Positions 16,239 to 27,381 of a DNA stretch of 64,000 nucleotides are shown here, in pieces. Location of the stretch: assembly GCA_016868295.1 (NCBI GenBank), contig VGHJ01000004.1, forward strand, positions 1 to 64,000. The letters are read 5' to 3'. Origin of the DNA: Betaproteobacteria bacterium (lineage in GTDB: Bacteria; Pseudomonadota; Gammaproteobacteria; Burkholderiales; Rhodocyclaceae). Position 1 is the stretch's first letter. Every line of letters starts with the position of its first letter. The position numbers were made by a program, and so were the translations under genes. Under the pieces are notes generated by a model. That model made no database searches. It saw only the letters and a list, made by a program, of their open reading frames with translations, and was not told the origin of the DNA.

Positions 16239-17684
16239 TTGCTCGATTCCCCCCTCGTTTTCGTCGACCTCGAAACCACCGGCGCCAACCCGGCGTTCGA
16301 CCGCGTCATCGAGGTCGGCATCGTCAAGGTGAGCGGCGGGCAGCTCGAGTACGAGTGGTCGACGCTGGTCGACCCGGGCGAGCCGATCCCGCCGGTCATC
16401 CAGGGCTTCACCGGCATCAGCGACGCCATGGTGCGCGGCGCGCCGTCCTTTGCCGCCATTGCCGACGAAGTCTTCGCGCGGATCGAGGGCAGCGTCTTCG
16501 TCGCCCACAACGCGCGCTTCGACTACGGCTTCCTCAAGAACGAGTTCGGGCGCCTCGACCTCGCCTTCCAGCCGCGCGTGCTGTGCACCGTCAAGCTCTC
16601 GCGCGCCCTCTACCCCGAACATCACCGCCACGGCCTCGACGCGCTGATCGCCCGCCACGGCCTCGCCTGCGACGCGCGCCACCGCGCGCTGGGCGACGCG
16701 CGCGTGCTGTGGGACTTCGTGCAGCTCGTGCAGGCGGAAAAGCCTGCCGAGGCGATCCAGGCCGCATTGAAGAAGGCGACGAAGTCGCCCAGCCTGCCCT
16801 CAGGCCTGGAAGCCACGGCGGTGGACGCCGTGCCCGAGGCGCCGGGCGTGTACCTCTTCCTTGGCGAGAATGAACTGCCGCTCTACATCGGCAAGGCCGT
16901 CAACCTGCGCTCGCGCGTGCAGTCGCATTTCGCCGCCGACCACGGCAGCGGCCGCGCCATGCGCATCGCGCAGGAGGTGAAGCGCATCGAATGGATCGAG
17001 ACCGCCGGCGAGCTCGGCGCCCTGCTGCTGGAAGCGCGCCTGATCAAGGCGCGCCAGCCGATCCACAACCGCCGCCTGAGGAAGAACGAGGAGCTGTGCG
17101 CCTTCCGCCTGATCGAGGGCGGCGACGTTGTGCTCGAGCGCGTGCCGCCCGCCGGCGTGCCGGCGGGCGAACTCGGCGAACTCTACGGACAGTTCAAGTC
17201 GAAGCGCGAGGCCCACAACACCCTGCGCGAGCTGGCCGCCGAGCACGGCCTGTGCCTGAGGCGCCTCGGCCTGGAGCAAGGCAAGGGCCCCTGCTTCAAC
17301 CACCAGATCAAGCGCTGCAAGGGCTGGTGCGCCGGCAAGGAAAGCGCCGAGAAGCATGACCTGCGCCTGAAAGCGGCGCTGGCGGTGCTCAAGCTGCGCG
17401 CCTGGCCCTTTCCCGGGCGCATCGCCATTCGTGAGCATGGCGAGCGCGACGAGGCGGGCGGGCGCTGCGAGTGGCACCTCTTCGAGCAGTGGTGCCACCT
17501 CGGCACGGCGAAGAGCGAGGCGGAATTGCACGAAGCGGCGCAGGCGCGCACCGACGCCGCCTTCGACCTCGACACCTACCGCATCCTGCGCCGCGAGCTG
17601 GACAAGCGCGCCGGCACGATCGACATCTTGCGCCTCGATGCCCCGTCATTCCCGCGCAAGCGGGAATCCATGGAAACAACTTGA
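16239..17684 (+). CDS. DnaQ-like exonuclease fused to GIY-YIG (UvrC/Cho-type) nuclease
   Basis: The 481-residue fusion has two nuclease domains. Residues ~5-170 form a DEDDh 3'-5' exonuclease like DNA polymerase III epsilon (FVDLETTG with Asp10 and Glu12, AHNARFDY, and HRALGDAR carrying the last His and Asp). Residues ~195-290 are a GIY-YIG domain ([20 protein letters not shown], with the catalytic Glu in [10 protein letters not shown]) of the UvrC N-terminal/Cho type. A cysteine-bearing C-terminal region follows. The TTG start at 16239 follows the terminator directly. A DNA-repair role is likely. The last residues (PSFPRKRES) come from a REP-like hairpin at 17648-17667 that overlaps the stop region. 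Confidence 0.88.
   Translation: MLDSPLVFVDLETTGANPAFDRVIEVGIVKVSGGQLEYEWSTLVDPGEPIPPVIQGFTGISDAMVRGAPSFAAIADEVFARIEGSVFVAHNARFDYGFLKNEFGRLDLAFQPRVLCTVKLSRALYPEHHRHGLDALIARHGLACDARHRALGDARVLWDFVQLVQAEKPAEAIQAALKKATKSPSLPSGLEATAVDAVPEAPGVYLFLGENELPLYIGKAVNLRSRVQSHFAADHGSGRAMRIAQEVKRIEWIETAGELGALLLEARLIKARQPIHNRRLRKNEELCAFRLIEGGDVVLERVPPAGVPAGELGELYGQFKSKREAHNTLRELAAEHGLCLRRLGLEQGKGPCFNHQIKRCKGWCAGKESAEKHDLRLKAALAVLKLRAWPFPGRIAIREHGERDEAGGRCEWHLFEQWCHLGTAKSEAELHEAAQARTDAAFDLDTYRILRRELDKRAGTIDILRLDAPSFPRKRESMETT
17648..17667. repeat. REP-like hairpin ATTCCCGC-N4-GCGGGAAT
   Basis: Perfect 8-bp arms around GCAA. It is translated as the familiar SFPRKRES tail of the DnaQ/GIY-YIG gene, as often happens when REP-type elements land at a 3' end. 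A related sequence is at 35440-35464. Confidence 0.75.
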
Positions 17685-17692
17685 GCGTTAGC

Positions 17693-18433
17693 ATGTCTGA
17701 CGACGGCAAAATCCGCATCTCCAAGCTGATGTCCGAGCAGGGGCTCTGCTCGCGGCGCGAGGCCGACGCCTACATCGAGCGCGGCTGGGTCTTTGTTGAC
17801 GGCGAGCGCGTCACCGAGCTCGGCAGCCGGGCGTATCCGACGCAGAAGATCACGCTCAGCAAGGAGGCGAAATCGAACCAGCTGGCGCAGGTGACCATCC
17901 TGCTCCACAAGCCGATCGGCTACGTCTCCGGCCAGGCCGAGCCGGGCTACAAGCCGGCCGTCACGCTGATCGGCGCCGCCACGCATCACGCCGGCGACAA
18001 GTCGCCGCAGCGTTTCAACCCGGCGCACCTCAAGGGCCTCGCCCCGGCCGGACGCCTCGACATCGACTCCACCGGCCTCCTGGTGCTGACGCAGGACGGG
18101 CGCATCGCGAAGCTCCTCATCGGCGAGGACTCGCGCATCGAGAAGGAGTATCTCGTCCGCGTCGAGGGCAGGCTCGACGAAAAGGGGATCAGGCTGCTCA
18201 ACCACGGCCTCTCCCTCGACGGCCAGGCATTGAAGCCGGCCAAGGTCAGCTGGCAGAACGAAGACCAGCTGCGCTTCGTCCTGCGCGAAGGCAAGAAGCG
18301 CCAGATCCGCCGCATGTGCGAGCTGGTCGGCCTGAAAGTCACCGGCCTGAAGCGCATCCGCATCGGCAGCGTGAAGCTCGGCGACCTGCCGCCGGGCAAG
18401 TGGCGCTACCTGCGCGAGGATGAGCGTTTCTGA
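17693..18433 (+). CDS. rRNA pseudouridine synthase (RsuA/RluB/RluF family)
   Basis: The 246-residue enzyme has an N-terminal S4 RNA-binding domain ([23 protein letters not shown], 9-31). The catalytic domain has the Asp in [12 protein letters not shown] at 123 and the closing [15 protein letters not shown] motif. [21 protein letters not shown] resembles the RluF branch, which modifies 23S rRNA, but the exact target cannot be fixed by eye. The start ATG 17693 lies 6 bp downstream of the DnaQ/GIY-YIG stop region. Confidence 0.88.
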   Translation: MSDDGKIRISKLMSEQGLCSRREADAYIERGWVFVDGERVTELGSRAYPTQKITLSKEAKSNQLAQVTILLHKPIGYVSGQAEPGYKPAVTLIGAATHHAGDKSPQRFNPAHLKGLAPAGRLDIDSTGLLVLTQDGRIAKLLIGEDSRIEKEYLVRVEGRLDEKGIRLLNHGLSLDGQALKPAKVSWQNEDQLRFVLREGKKRQIRRMCELVGLKVTGLKRIRIGSVKLGDLPPGKWRYLREDERF

Positions 18434-18564
18434 GCGAGCGCTTCCGAGCATGGACAAGCCCGACGCCCCCTCTTGCGAGCGCAACCGCGAGCCGCTCGGC
18501 CGCGCCGACTCCGCCAAGATCTGCCGCGAGCATGCCGTGGTCACGGCCGCGGCGTGATCAGGCT

Positions 18565-18660
18565 TTAGTCCGCCCGCCCGTCGGCCGGCGTCTCCCACGG
18601 CATGAGGTGAATGCTCGCGGCGAGCAGGGTGACGCTGCCGGCGTGCCGGTTTCCGACGGC
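18565..18660 (-). pseudogene. Fragment resembling the 3' end of modC
   Basis: On the minus strand this codes ...GSVTLLAASIHLMPWE... and stops at 18565-18567. Bases 18592-18635 match the modC 3' end at 42033-42076 over 44 positions with two mismatches. There they encode the RVTLLAASIHLMPGE tail of the molybdate ATPase. Nothing else of the transporter is present, so it looks like a broken-off duplicate. The rest of the 18434-18682 gap holds no recognisable gene. Confidence 0.7.
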
Positions 18661-18682
18661 GTTTGCAATTACAATTCCTTCC

Positions 18683-20771
18683 ATGATCGACTGCGGGCGC
18701 GCGAAGATGCGGTTATTTGGCGGCTTCAAGGGACTTTCCTCGAAAATCTACATCGCTTTCCTGGTGACGGCCGTGGTGCCGGTGCTGGTGGCGGGCCTGG
18801 TCGGCATTTATTTCTCGCTCGACGCGCTGCGCAAGGAAACGCTGCATCACCTCGAGCAGGAAGTGACCAGCCGGGCCGAGGGCATGGCACGCTTCTTCGA
18901 TCAGCTCGCCAGCGAACTGCTCTACCTGGCGAGTTCCTCCCTCCTGCATGACGTGGCCAACCAGCGGGCGACGGGCAACAAGACCCTGCCTCAGGATGTG
19001 CGGCAGCGCCTGGAGCGCGACTATGCGGCTTTTGCCCGCGCCTATCCCTATATCTACCAGGTGCGCTTTCTTTCAGCGGACGGCCGCGAGGTGGTGCGCG
19101 TTGACCGGCGCGAGGGCCGCATCTATACGGTGCCGGAGCACGAACTGCAGGACAAGTCCGGCCGCTACTACGTGCATGAGGGCCTGGAGCATGAATCCGG
19201 CCAAGTCTATGTCTCGCCGCTCGACCTGAATATCGAGCACGGCGTCGTCGAGAAACCCGAACGCCCCGTCATCCGTTTCGCCACCCCCATCGTCGACCGC
19301 AAAGGCGTCAAGCAGGGATTGCTGATCATCAATCTGCACGCCGCTTTCGTGCTTGGCCAGATTCAGGAACTGGCCGGCAGCCGGGGTGGCGTTTCCTATC
19401 TCTTCGACCGCTCCGGCTTCTATCTATCGCGCACCGCCGACGCGCCGGAAGCGGAGTCGTTCAGCATGCAGTCCGTCGAAGCGTTGACCCCGCTCATGCC
19501 GCGCAGCCTGCTGACCCGCATCATCAGCCGCGACGAGGGCACCGAACTGCTGGGGGACTGGATCGTTGCCTATGCACCGATCGGCGTCGGCCAGACGCTG
19601 GCCGATCGCAGCGACAGTTCGATGGACTGGGCCGTCGCCCTGTCCTTCCCGCGCAAGTACCTTTTCGAAGCGGTGTTCAACCTCTACCTGCTCTATGGCG
19701 TGCTGGCACTGACGCTGGTCGGTACCGCGCTCGCCGGCTTCCTCCTGTCGCGCCATTTGCTGCGCCCGCTGGAGCAGCTCAGCGGCGAGACGGAAGAGAT
19801 TGCCGCAGGACATTTCTCCCATCGCGTCGAGATCCGCGGCGACGACGAGATCGCCGACCTCGGCCGGCGCTTCAACGCCATGGCTGCGCGGCTGGAACAG
19901 TCCTACCGTGCGCTGGAGGACCGCAAGGGCGAGCTGGAGAAGGAAGTGCAGCAGCGCACCGCCGCGCTCGAGAAGGAGCAGCAGGAGCGGCGCGAGCTGG
20001 ATCGCCAGATGTTCCAGGTGGAGAAGATGACGACCATGGGCGAGGTCGCCATGGGGCTGGCGCACGAGATCGGCAACCCGCTTGCCGGCATGAAGGCCGT
20101 GGCGCAGATGCTGCTGGAGGAGGAGCTCCCGCCGCCGCAGCGCGAGTACCTGGAACGCATCCTCAACGAGGTGAACCGCCTGTCGGAGTTCCTGCGCACC
20201 TTCCACGGCTTCGCCGCGCCGCAGGAGTTCCACCCCGTCGCCTGCCGCCTGGAGCAGGTGCTCGACGACATCCTGCTGTGGACGCGCAAGGAAGCGAAGT
20301 CGCGCGGCGTCGCCATTGACTTCACCCCCTGCAACTCAGCCGTGCCGGCGCTGTGGGCCGACCCGAACCGGCTCAAACAGGTGCTGCTCAACCTGGTCAT
20401 CAACGCCATTCATGCGATGCCGCGGGGCGGACACATCGAGATCGGCATGTGCGCCGGCCTGGGCCATCCCGAGGATCTCGATGGGGAGGTGCCGAAGATG
20501 CGCTTCTGCGTGCGCGACACCGGCGTCGGCATCCCGCCCGAGGTGCTGCCAAAGGTGTTCGATCCCTTCTACACCACCCGGCCCGACGGCTCCGGCCTCG
20601 GTCTCGCCGTGGTGAAAAAGATCGCCCAGCAGCACGGCGCCGACATCCAGGTGGAGTCGACCCTTGGGCATGGAACCTGCTTCGAACTGGTCTGGCCGAT
20701 CGCGCCGGGGGAAAATATCGACAAGCTGCGCGAGACGGCACGCGCCAGCACTTGCCGGGAGATCAAGCAAA

Positions 20772-20779
<8 letters not shown>
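18683..20779 (+). CDS. Membrane sensor histidine kinase
   Basis: The 698-residue sensor kinase has a first membrane helix (IYIAFLVTAVVPVLVAGLVG, near 20-45), a periplasmic sensor region of about 280 residues, a second helix (LYLLYGVLALTLVGTALAGFL) and HAMP (RPLEQLSGETEEIAAGHF). After a coiled coil comes HisKA with the phospho-acceptor in GLAHEIGNPLAGMKAV, then HATPase motifs NLVINAIHAMP, DTGVGIPPE and GSGLGLAVV. The sensor shape is like dCache regions of NtrB/DctB-type kinases. ATG 18683 was chosen; ATG 18707 is also possible. It overlaps the response regulator by 8 bp. Confidence 0.92.
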
Positions 20780-22154
<1,375 letters not shown>

Positions 22155-22164
22155 CGGCAGGGGA

Positions 22165-22188
22165 GAAGTCAGTCTCCGCGACACGGCG
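22165..22188 (+). repeat. 24-bp bipartite motif, copy 6 (downstream of response regulator)
   Basis: GAAGTCAGTC-N8-ACGGCG, 10 bp after the response regulator stop, in the leader region of the oxidase operon. Confidence 0.75.
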
Positions 22189-22212
22189 CACCGGTCGATT
22201 TCCGGCCGTGAC

Positions 22213-22227
22213 GGTCAGTTTTTGACC
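22213..22227. promoter_or_regulatory. Candidate activator site GGTCA-N5-TGACC
   Basis: Perfect inverted repeat (22213-22217 and 22223-22227), 78-92 bp upstream of the sigma-54 promoter at 22305. That is the usual distance for an enhancer-type activator. It lies inside a wider inverted repeat, TTCCGGCCGT at ~22200 and ACGGCCGGAA at ~22256. A GGTCA/TGACC pair also precedes the second sigma-54 promoter. Confidence 0.5.
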
Positions 22228-22304
22228 ACCCGGGACTTCCTCCCTGATTCCGGCTGACGGCCGGAACTCCGCGCCAATATTGGGTTTTCGGTCGATCCCT
22301 CCAC

Positions 22305-22320
22305 TGGCACGGTTGCTGCA
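22305..22320 (+). promoter_or_regulatory. Sigma-54 (-24/-12) promoter of the CydA-like operon
   Basis: TGGCACG-GTTG-CTGCA matches the -24/-12 consensus TGGCACG-N4-TTGCW with one mismatch and exact GG/GC spacing. It lies 47 bp before the TTG start at 22367 and 150 bp after the gene for a sigma-54 activator. Confidence 0.8.
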
Positions 22321-22366
22321 ATGACTCATGCGCGCGTTGCGCGCGAGATGAGACTAGGGAGGGATT

Positions 22367-24229
22367 TTGACCCAGGCAACCACACCATCGGCGTTCCAGG
22401 CCGTGAAGGGCACCTACAAGGGCGTCGTCAAGATTTCGCTCATGCTGACGGCGACCTATCTGATCGCCCAGGCCTTGTCGTCCATCCTGCCCGCCGCCGA
22501 CTATCGTTCGCTGTTCGGCTTTTCCAACCGCACGGCGGTATGGATCGTCGCCGAGCTGCACCTGATGTTCGCCGCCTTCGTGCTCGGCGTGCCGATCTTC
22601 GCCTTCATCACCGAGATCGTCGGCGTGGCGACGAAGGAGAGGCGCTACGACGACCTGGCGCGCGAATTCACCAAGCTGCTGGCCATGGCCTACACGCTCA
22701 CCGCCGTGCTCGGCTGCGTGCTGCTGGTGCTGTTCATCGTGCTGTACCCGAAGCTGACCGGCTACCTCTCGGGCCTGTTCAAGCCGACCTGGCTACTCTA
22801 CATCGTGCTGATCTTCGGCGAGGTGATCGTCGCCTACCTCTACTGGTATACCTGGGATCTCCTGCAGGGCGCGCGCAAGAAATGGCACCTCCTGCTCGGC
22901 CTGCTGGTCAACCTGTGGGGCACGGCGCTGCTCTTCGTCGCCGACATCTGGGTCACCTTCATGATGAGCCCGGCCGGCATCGACGACGCCAACAACCTGG
23001 TCAGCCTGTGGGACGCCATCAACAACCACACCTGGATGCCGATCAACATCCATCGCCTGCTCGCCAACGTCGCCTTCGGCGGTGCCATCGTCGCCGCCTA
23101 CGCCGCGGTGCGCTTCCTCAACGCGAAATCGGACGAGGAGAAGGCGCGCTTCGACTGGATGGGCTACGTCGGCTCCTTTATCGCCATCGCCGCCTTCATC
23201 CCGCTGCCCTTCGCAGGCTACTGGCTGGGGCGCGAGATCTACCAGTTCTCCGAGCAGATGGGCGTGTCCATGATGGGCGGCAGCTTCGCCTGGTTGTGGA
23301 TCCTGCAGGCCATGCTGATCGGCGGGCTGTTCCTCGCCTCGAACTTCTACCTTTGGCTGGGCATGGGAAGGATTCCCGGCGGCGAGCGCTACAACAAGTT
23401 CCAGATCGGCATGATGATCGTGCTCACCGTGGGCTTCATCGTCTGGGCGACGCCGCGCTCCATCATCGCCTCCGGCGCCGAGATGGCGGCGATGGGCGGC
23501 TCGCACCATCCCTTCCTCGGCCTGTTCGGCGTCATGGCGGCGAAGAACACGGCGGTGAACCTGATGATTCTCACCACCTTCTTCTCCTTCATGCTTTACC
23601 GCCGCGGCAACCGCATTCCGACGGTGTCCTGGGCGACGACGGGCAAGATCGTGCAGGCTCTGGCCATCGCCGCCGCCGCCGCGGTGGTGGTCGGCTACGG
23701 CATCTACAGCTATTTCGTGCCCTCGATCACGCGCATCGGCTTTTCGGTGTACCAGGTTTCGGCGGTGCTCGCCGCCATGGCGGTGTTCGTCGCCATCGAC
23801 ATTCCCCTGCTGAAGGGGGCGAAGGAGATCGGCGCCATCCGTTGGGGGCAGATCCCGGCGCGCGCGCAGTACGCCCTGTTCTTCCTCGCCGTCTCATTCA
23901 CCTGGCTGATGGGCCTGATGGGCTACATCCGCTCCGGCATCCGCCAGTACTGGCATGTCTACGGCCGCATCATGGACGAGAGCGCCAATGCCTACACCAT
24001 GACCCACGGCCACGCCACGATCATCGTCTCTGTGATCGTCGTCATCTTCTTCCTGCTCGTGTCGGCGGTGTTCGCCATGGCGACGAGATACGACTCGCCC
24101 CCCAACCCCCGCCCCGTGGGCGGGGGTGACGGAAGTTCAGCCGCTGACGCGGCTTCTATGTCGTTGGCTGCCGCTTCCTTGGGGCGGCCCGGCGGAAGCG
24201 GCGGCGCGCAGGTGGAGGCCAAGGGATGA
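22367..24229 (+). CDS. CydA-like membrane oxidase subunit (cytochrome bd family, atypical)
   Basis: The 620-residue polytopic membrane protein fits the cytochrome bd subunit I fold. His65 in AELHLMFAAFVLGVP and His229 in INIHRLLANVAFGG correspond to the two N-proximal heme b ligands. The FTWLMGLMGYIRSG segment (511-524) has methionines suited to the third axial ligand. The quinol-loop motif GRQPW of CydA is absent, and no cydB follows; three membrane-tethered c-type cytochromes do. It is therefore probably cytochrome c-linked, like the bd-like oxidases of nitrite-oxidising bacteria. TTG start behind GGGAGGG. The last ~44 residues (from RYDSPPNPRPV) are encoded by a dispersed repeat and are unlikely to be part of the ancestral protein. 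Confidence 0.75.
   Translation: MTQATTPSAFQAVKGTYKGVVKISLMLTATYLIAQALSSILPAADYRSLFGFSNRTAVWIVAELHLMFAAFVLGVPIFAFITEIVGVATKERRYDDLAREFTKLLAMAYTLTAVLGCVLLVLFIVLYPKLTGYLSGLFKPTWLLYIVLIFGEVIVAYLYWYTWDLLQGARKKWHLLLGLLVNLWGTALLFVADIWVTFMMSPAGIDDANNLVSLWDAINNHTWMPINIHRLLANVAFGGAIVAAYAAVRFLNAKSDEEKARFDWMGYVGSFIAIAAFIPLPFAGYWLGREIYQFSEQMGVSMMGGSFAWLWILQAMLIGGLFLASNFYLWLGMGRIPGGERYNKFQIGMMIVLTVGFIVWATPRSIIASGAEMAAMGGSHHPFLGLFGVMAAKNTAVNLMILTTFFSFMLYRRGNRIPTVSWATTGKIVQALAIAAAAAVVVGYGIYSYFVPSITRIGFSVYQVSAVLAAMAVFVAIDIPLLKGAKEIGAIRWGQIPARAQYALFFLAVSFTWLMGLMGYIRSGIRQYWHVYGRIMDESANAYTMTHGHATIIVSVIVVIFFLLVSAVFAMATRYDSPPNPRPVGGGDGSSAADAASMSLAAASLGRPGGSGGAQVEAKG
24097..24198 (+). repeat. Dispersed G+C-rich repeat, copy C (3' end of CydA-like gene)
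   Basis: C-run/G-run hairpin (CCCCCGCCC...GGGCGGGGG), then GTGACGGAAGTTCAGCCGC, a second small stem, and CCTTGGGGCGGCCCGGCGG. It supplies the C-terminal codons of the CydA-like gene. Confidence 0.85.
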
Positions 24230-25128
24230 GCGACATGAGCAAAACCTTCCTCAAGGTCTTCGCCTTCGTTGTCGCGACGGTGAGCCTCTACGCCTACGTC
24301 GGCCAGCTGGTGCCGCAGTTCGAGGAGCATCCGCCGCAGAAGAAAGTCATCACGCCGGAGACGCCGCAGGAGGAACTCGTCGCCGCCGGCCAGGAACTGC
24401 TGCGCGGCAAGGGTGGCTGCCTGGTCTGCCACAAGGACCAGGAAAGCGGCAACGAGCGCGGCCCCGACCTGCGCCAGACCGCCGGCAAGGCCGCCACACG
24501 CAAGCCCGGCATGGCGGCCGAGGCCTACCTGATCGAGGCGCTGGTCGAGCCCGACGTCCACCTCGTCGAGGGCTATCCGAAGATGATGCCGCCCTCCATG
24601 AAGCCGCCGGCCAATTTCTCGATGGCGGAAGTGAAGGCGGTGGTGGCCTATCTGCAGTCGCTCGGCGGCGCCGAGGTGACGGTCAAGGTCGAGGCCGCCG
24701 ATGTCGCCACCGGGAAGCAGGCCGCCGGCCCCGTGCATCGCGGCAAGGCGCTGATGGCGGAGCAGGGCTGCATCGGCTGCCACAAGGTCGAGGGCGAAGG
24801 CGGCGAGGTCGGCCCCGATCTGACGAAAGTCGTCGAGCGCTTCGAGCCGATGAAGATCGCCCAGAAGATCGCCGATCCGAAATTGTGGACGACAGAAGGC
24901 TACCAGGCGGGCCTGATGCCGCCGCGTCCCGACATGCCGGAAGGCGATCGGCAGGAGATCGCCGCCTATCTCGCCGGCCTCGCCGGCAAGAAGTACAGCC
25001 CGACCGGCGCCGCCTCGCCCTGGTCGCACGAGGGTGTGCGACTCGGCGTGGTGATCGCGGTATTCAACGTCGCCATGCTGCTGGTGCTGGGCTGGGCGCG
25101 CGCAAGAGAGAAGAAGGAGGTTGCGTAA
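24226..25128 (+). CDS. Membrane-anchored diheme cytochrome c
   Basis: The 300-residue protein has an N-terminal membrane anchor (VFAFVVATVSLYAYVG, 10-27), two heme c sites (CLVCH near 65, CIGCH near 183) and a C-terminal helix (LGVVIAVFNVAMLLVLGWA). The start overlaps the CydA-like stop (ATGA at 24226), so the two are coupled and the protein is probably a subunit feeding electrons to that oxidase. No catalytic motif beyond heme binding is seen. Confidence 0.85.
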   Translation: MSDMSKTFLKVFAFVVATVSLYAYVGQLVPQFEEHPPQKKVITPETPQEELVAAGQELLRGKGGCLVCHKDQESGNERGPDLRQTAGKAATRKPGMAAEAYLIEALVEPDVHLVEGYPKMMPPSMKPPANFSMAEVKAVVAYLQSLGGAEVTVKVEAADVATGKQAAGPVHRGKALMAEQGCIGCHKVEGEGGEVGPDLTKVVERFEPMKIAQKIADPKLWTTEGYQAGLMPPRPDMPEGDRQEIAAYLAGLAGKKYSPTGAASPWSHEGVRLGVVIAVFNVAMLLVLGWARAREKKEVA

Positions 25129-25892
25129 TGGTCAGGTGGACCTTCTACATCGCGCTCGTCCTCTGGCTGGCCATCCTCGTCGGGTTGAAGCTGCTGGTGC
25201 GGCCGCCCATGCCGGTCAGTGTGCTGATGATCTACATGACGCTGTCGACGCTCGGCATCCTGGTCTTCGTCGCAGCCAACGAGGAGCGCTTCCAGGCCTT
25301 CGTCGCGCCGCTGAGGTCGGTGTTCGAGGCGCGCGCGCCGAAGGCCGTGCAGGCGCTGGTGCTGGCCGGCATTCCCCTGCTGATCGGCTGGGGCGCCTGG
25401 CTGCGCACGGCGCCGTCCTGGGACGCGCCCTTCGAGCCGCGCGTGGTGCACCCCGAGCCGCCCTCGGCCTTCACCTCCCACGGCAAGCGCATCGATGCAG
25501 CTGCGCTGAAGAACCCGCTGCGCGTGGGCGATCCAGCCAAGCTCGCGCAATACACCGCCGAGGGCAAGACGATCTACTACCAGAACTGCTTCTTCTGCCA
25601 CGGCGACGCGCTGGCCGGCGACGGCCACTTCGCCAACGCCTTCACGCCGATTCCGGCCAACTTCCGCGATGTCGGCACCATTTCCATGCTGCAGGAGTCC
25701 TTCGTCTACTGGCGCGTCGCCACCGGCGGCCCCGGCCTGCCCAAGGGCGCGACGCCCTGGCTCTCCGCCATGCCGGTGTGGCAGGACATGCTCTCCGAGG
25801 AGGACATCTGGAAGGCCATCCTCTACATCTACGAAGGCTCGGGCTCGACGCCGCGCACCTGGGAAGAGGAGGTCAAGCATGACAAGCATTGA
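25128..25892 (+). CDS. Membrane-bound monoheme cytochrome c
   Basis: The 254-residue protein has three predicted membrane helices in the first ~92 residues (FYIALVLWLAILVGL, VLMIYMTLSTLGILVFVA, ALVLAGIPLLIGWGAWL). A periplasmic cytochrome c domain follows with CFFCH at 154-158 and a Met-rich ligand loop (LSAMPVWQDML). The ATG overlaps the previous stop (TAATG). It overlaps the next gene by 14 bp. Likely another subunit of the CydA-like complex. Confidence 0.83.
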   Translation: MVRWTFYIALVLWLAILVGLKLLVRPPMPVSVLMIYMTLSTLGILVFVAANEERFQAFVAPLRSVFEARAPKAVQALVLAGIPLLIGWGAWLRTAPSWDAPFEPRVVHPEPPSAFTSHGKRIDAAALKNPLRVGDPAKLAQYTAEGKTIYYQNCFFCHGDALAGDGHFANAFTPIPANFRDVGTISMLQESFVYWRVATGGPGLPKGATPWLSAMPVWQDMLSEEDIWKAILYIYEGSGSTPRTWEEEVKHDKH

Positions 25893-27381
25893 CCTTCGCC
25901 TGCTGGCCCTGGCGGCATGCCTGGCCGCACCGGCTTTCGCCGCCGACGCGCCCAAGGTGAAGACCGGGCCGGTCAAGCCCACGCCGGTCGCCGCCGATCT
26001 CGAAGCCGGCAAGAGGCTCTATCAGCGCTGGTGCGCGCAATGCCACGGCGACGAGGGCAAGGGCGACGGGCCGGCCGCCGATTTCGTCTATCCGCGCCCG
26101 CGCGACTTCACGCTGGCCATATACAAGGTGCGCACGACGCTCTCCGGCGCCCTGCCGACCGACCACGACCTCTTCAATATCATAGCCAAGGGCTTGCCCG
26201 GCACCTCGATGCCGGCCTGGGAGAAGTTCATCCCCGAGAAAGACCGCTGGCAACTGGTGCACTACGTCAAGACCTTCGACGAGCTGGGTCTGTTCAAGGA
26301 GGAGCCGGCCAAGGAACAGGTCGTCATCGACGCGCCGCCGAAAGTCACGTCGGAACTGGTCGCCAAGGGCAAGGCGCTCTACGAGCAGAAGAAGTGCTGG
26401 CAATGCCACGGCCAGGGCGGGCGCGGCGACGGGCCCTCCGCCTCCGGCATGAAGGACGAGTGGGGCTTCCCCATCCGTCCGGTGAACTTCACCAAGAGCT
26501 GGCGCTTTCGCGCCGGAGACGGCCTGGAGGACATCTACCGCACCTTCACCACCGGCTTCAACGGCACGCCGATGCCCTCCTTCGTCGATGCCATCCCCGC
26601 GGCGGAAGACCGCTGGGCGCTGGCGGCCTTCGTCAAGAGCCTGGCGCGGCCGCAGAAGACCGGCCAGGTGCTGAAGGCGGGTTTGGTGTCGGGCGAGATC
26701 CCCGCCGATGCCTATGCCAAGGCGTGGGAAGACGCCGAGTTCACCGACTTCCCGCTCGCCGGCCAGATCATCCGCGAGCCGCGCTGGTTCAAGCCCATGC
26801 ACGATGTCATCACGGCGCGTGCGCTCTACAACGAGCGCGAGATCGCCATCCTGCTGGAGTGGGACGACGGCACGCACAACAAGGGCGAGGGCGGCAAGCC
26901 TTTTGACCAGGTGGCGCTGCAATGGCCGGCCGGTGCGCCGGAGGGAGCCGAGAAGCCCTACTTCATCCATGGCGACGCGAAGCACGGCGTCGAACTGTGG
27001 CGCTGGAATCCGGCGCAGGGTCTCGCCCGCGCGACCGCCAACGGCGCCGGCAAGGAAAAACCGCTCGAGGCCGGCGGCGTCGTGGCGCAGGGCTCGTACC
27101 GTGATGGCCAGTACCGCGTCATCCTGCGCCGTCCGCTCGATAAAGTCAGTCCCGGCGGCACGGCGATCGCGCCCGGCCAGTTCGTGCCGGTCGCGTTCCA
27201 GTTGTGGGACGGCGACAACGGCGAGGAAGGCATGAAGATGTCGCTGTCCACCTGGTACTACCTTCTTCCGCAGCCGGCCACGCCGCTCACCGCCTACCTC
27301 TGGCCCTTCGGCCTGGGCTTCCTCGCATTGGGCGGGGAGGTGTGGCTGCTGCGCAGGATGAGAAGGAAGGAAGCCGCTTGA
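25879..27381 (+). CDS. Diheme cytochrome c with ethylbenzene dehydrogenase-type heme b domain
   Basis: The 500-residue protein has a Sec signal (LLALAACLAAPAFAA) and two cytochrome c domains (CAQCH 52-56, CWQCH 173-177). A region at about 290-465 resembles the heme b-binding gamma subunit of ethylbenzene/DMSO-type dehydrogenases (EIAILLEWDDGTHNKGE, QYRVILRRPL, PVAFQLWDGDNGEEG). A C-terminal membrane helix is at ~475-492. It probably passes electrons between periplasmic donors and the CydA-like subunit. A perfect 24-bp motif copy is read as KVSPGGTA near residue 422. Confidence 0.83.
   Translation: MTSIDLRLLALAACLAAPAFAADAPKVKTGPVKPTPVAADLEAGKRLYQRWCAQCHGDEGKGDGPAADFVYPRPRDFTLAIYKVRTTLSGALPTDHDLFNIIAKGLPGTSMPAWEKFIPEKDRWQLVHYVKTFDELGLFKEEPAKEQVVIDAPPKVTSELVAKGKALYEQKKCWQCHGQGGRGDGPSASGMKDEWGFPIRPVNFTKSWRFRAGDGLEDIYRTFTTGFNGTPMPSFVDAIPAAEDRWALAAFVKSLARPQKTGQVLKAGLVSGEIPADAYAKAWEDAEFTDFPLAGQIIREPRWFKPMHDVITARALYNEREIAILLEWDDGTHNKGEGGKPFDQVALQWPAGAPEGAEKPYFIHGDAKHGVELWRWNPAQGLARATANGAGKEKPLEAGGVVAQGSYRDGQYRVILRRPLDKVSPGGTAIAPGQFVPVAFQLWDGDNGEEGMKMSLSTWYYLLPQPATPLTAYLWPFGLGFLALGGEVWLLRRMRRKEAA
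27142..27165 (+). repeat. 24-bp bipartite motif, copy 7 (in heme protein gene)
   Basis: AAAGTCAGTC-N8-ACGGCG, perfect at both ends, read as KVSPGGTA. Confidence 0.8.

Noticed and set aside
18450-18557. Possible 35-codon ORF after the pseudouridine synthase gene
   Set aside because: No ribosome-binding site, no recognisable family, and it sits next to a gene fragment in a rearranged gap.
22367-24229. Nitric oxide reductase NorB
   Set aside because: Context (denitrifier, adjacent cytochromes) made it tempting, but the histidine pattern and helices match CydA, and the heme-copper motifs of NorB are absent.
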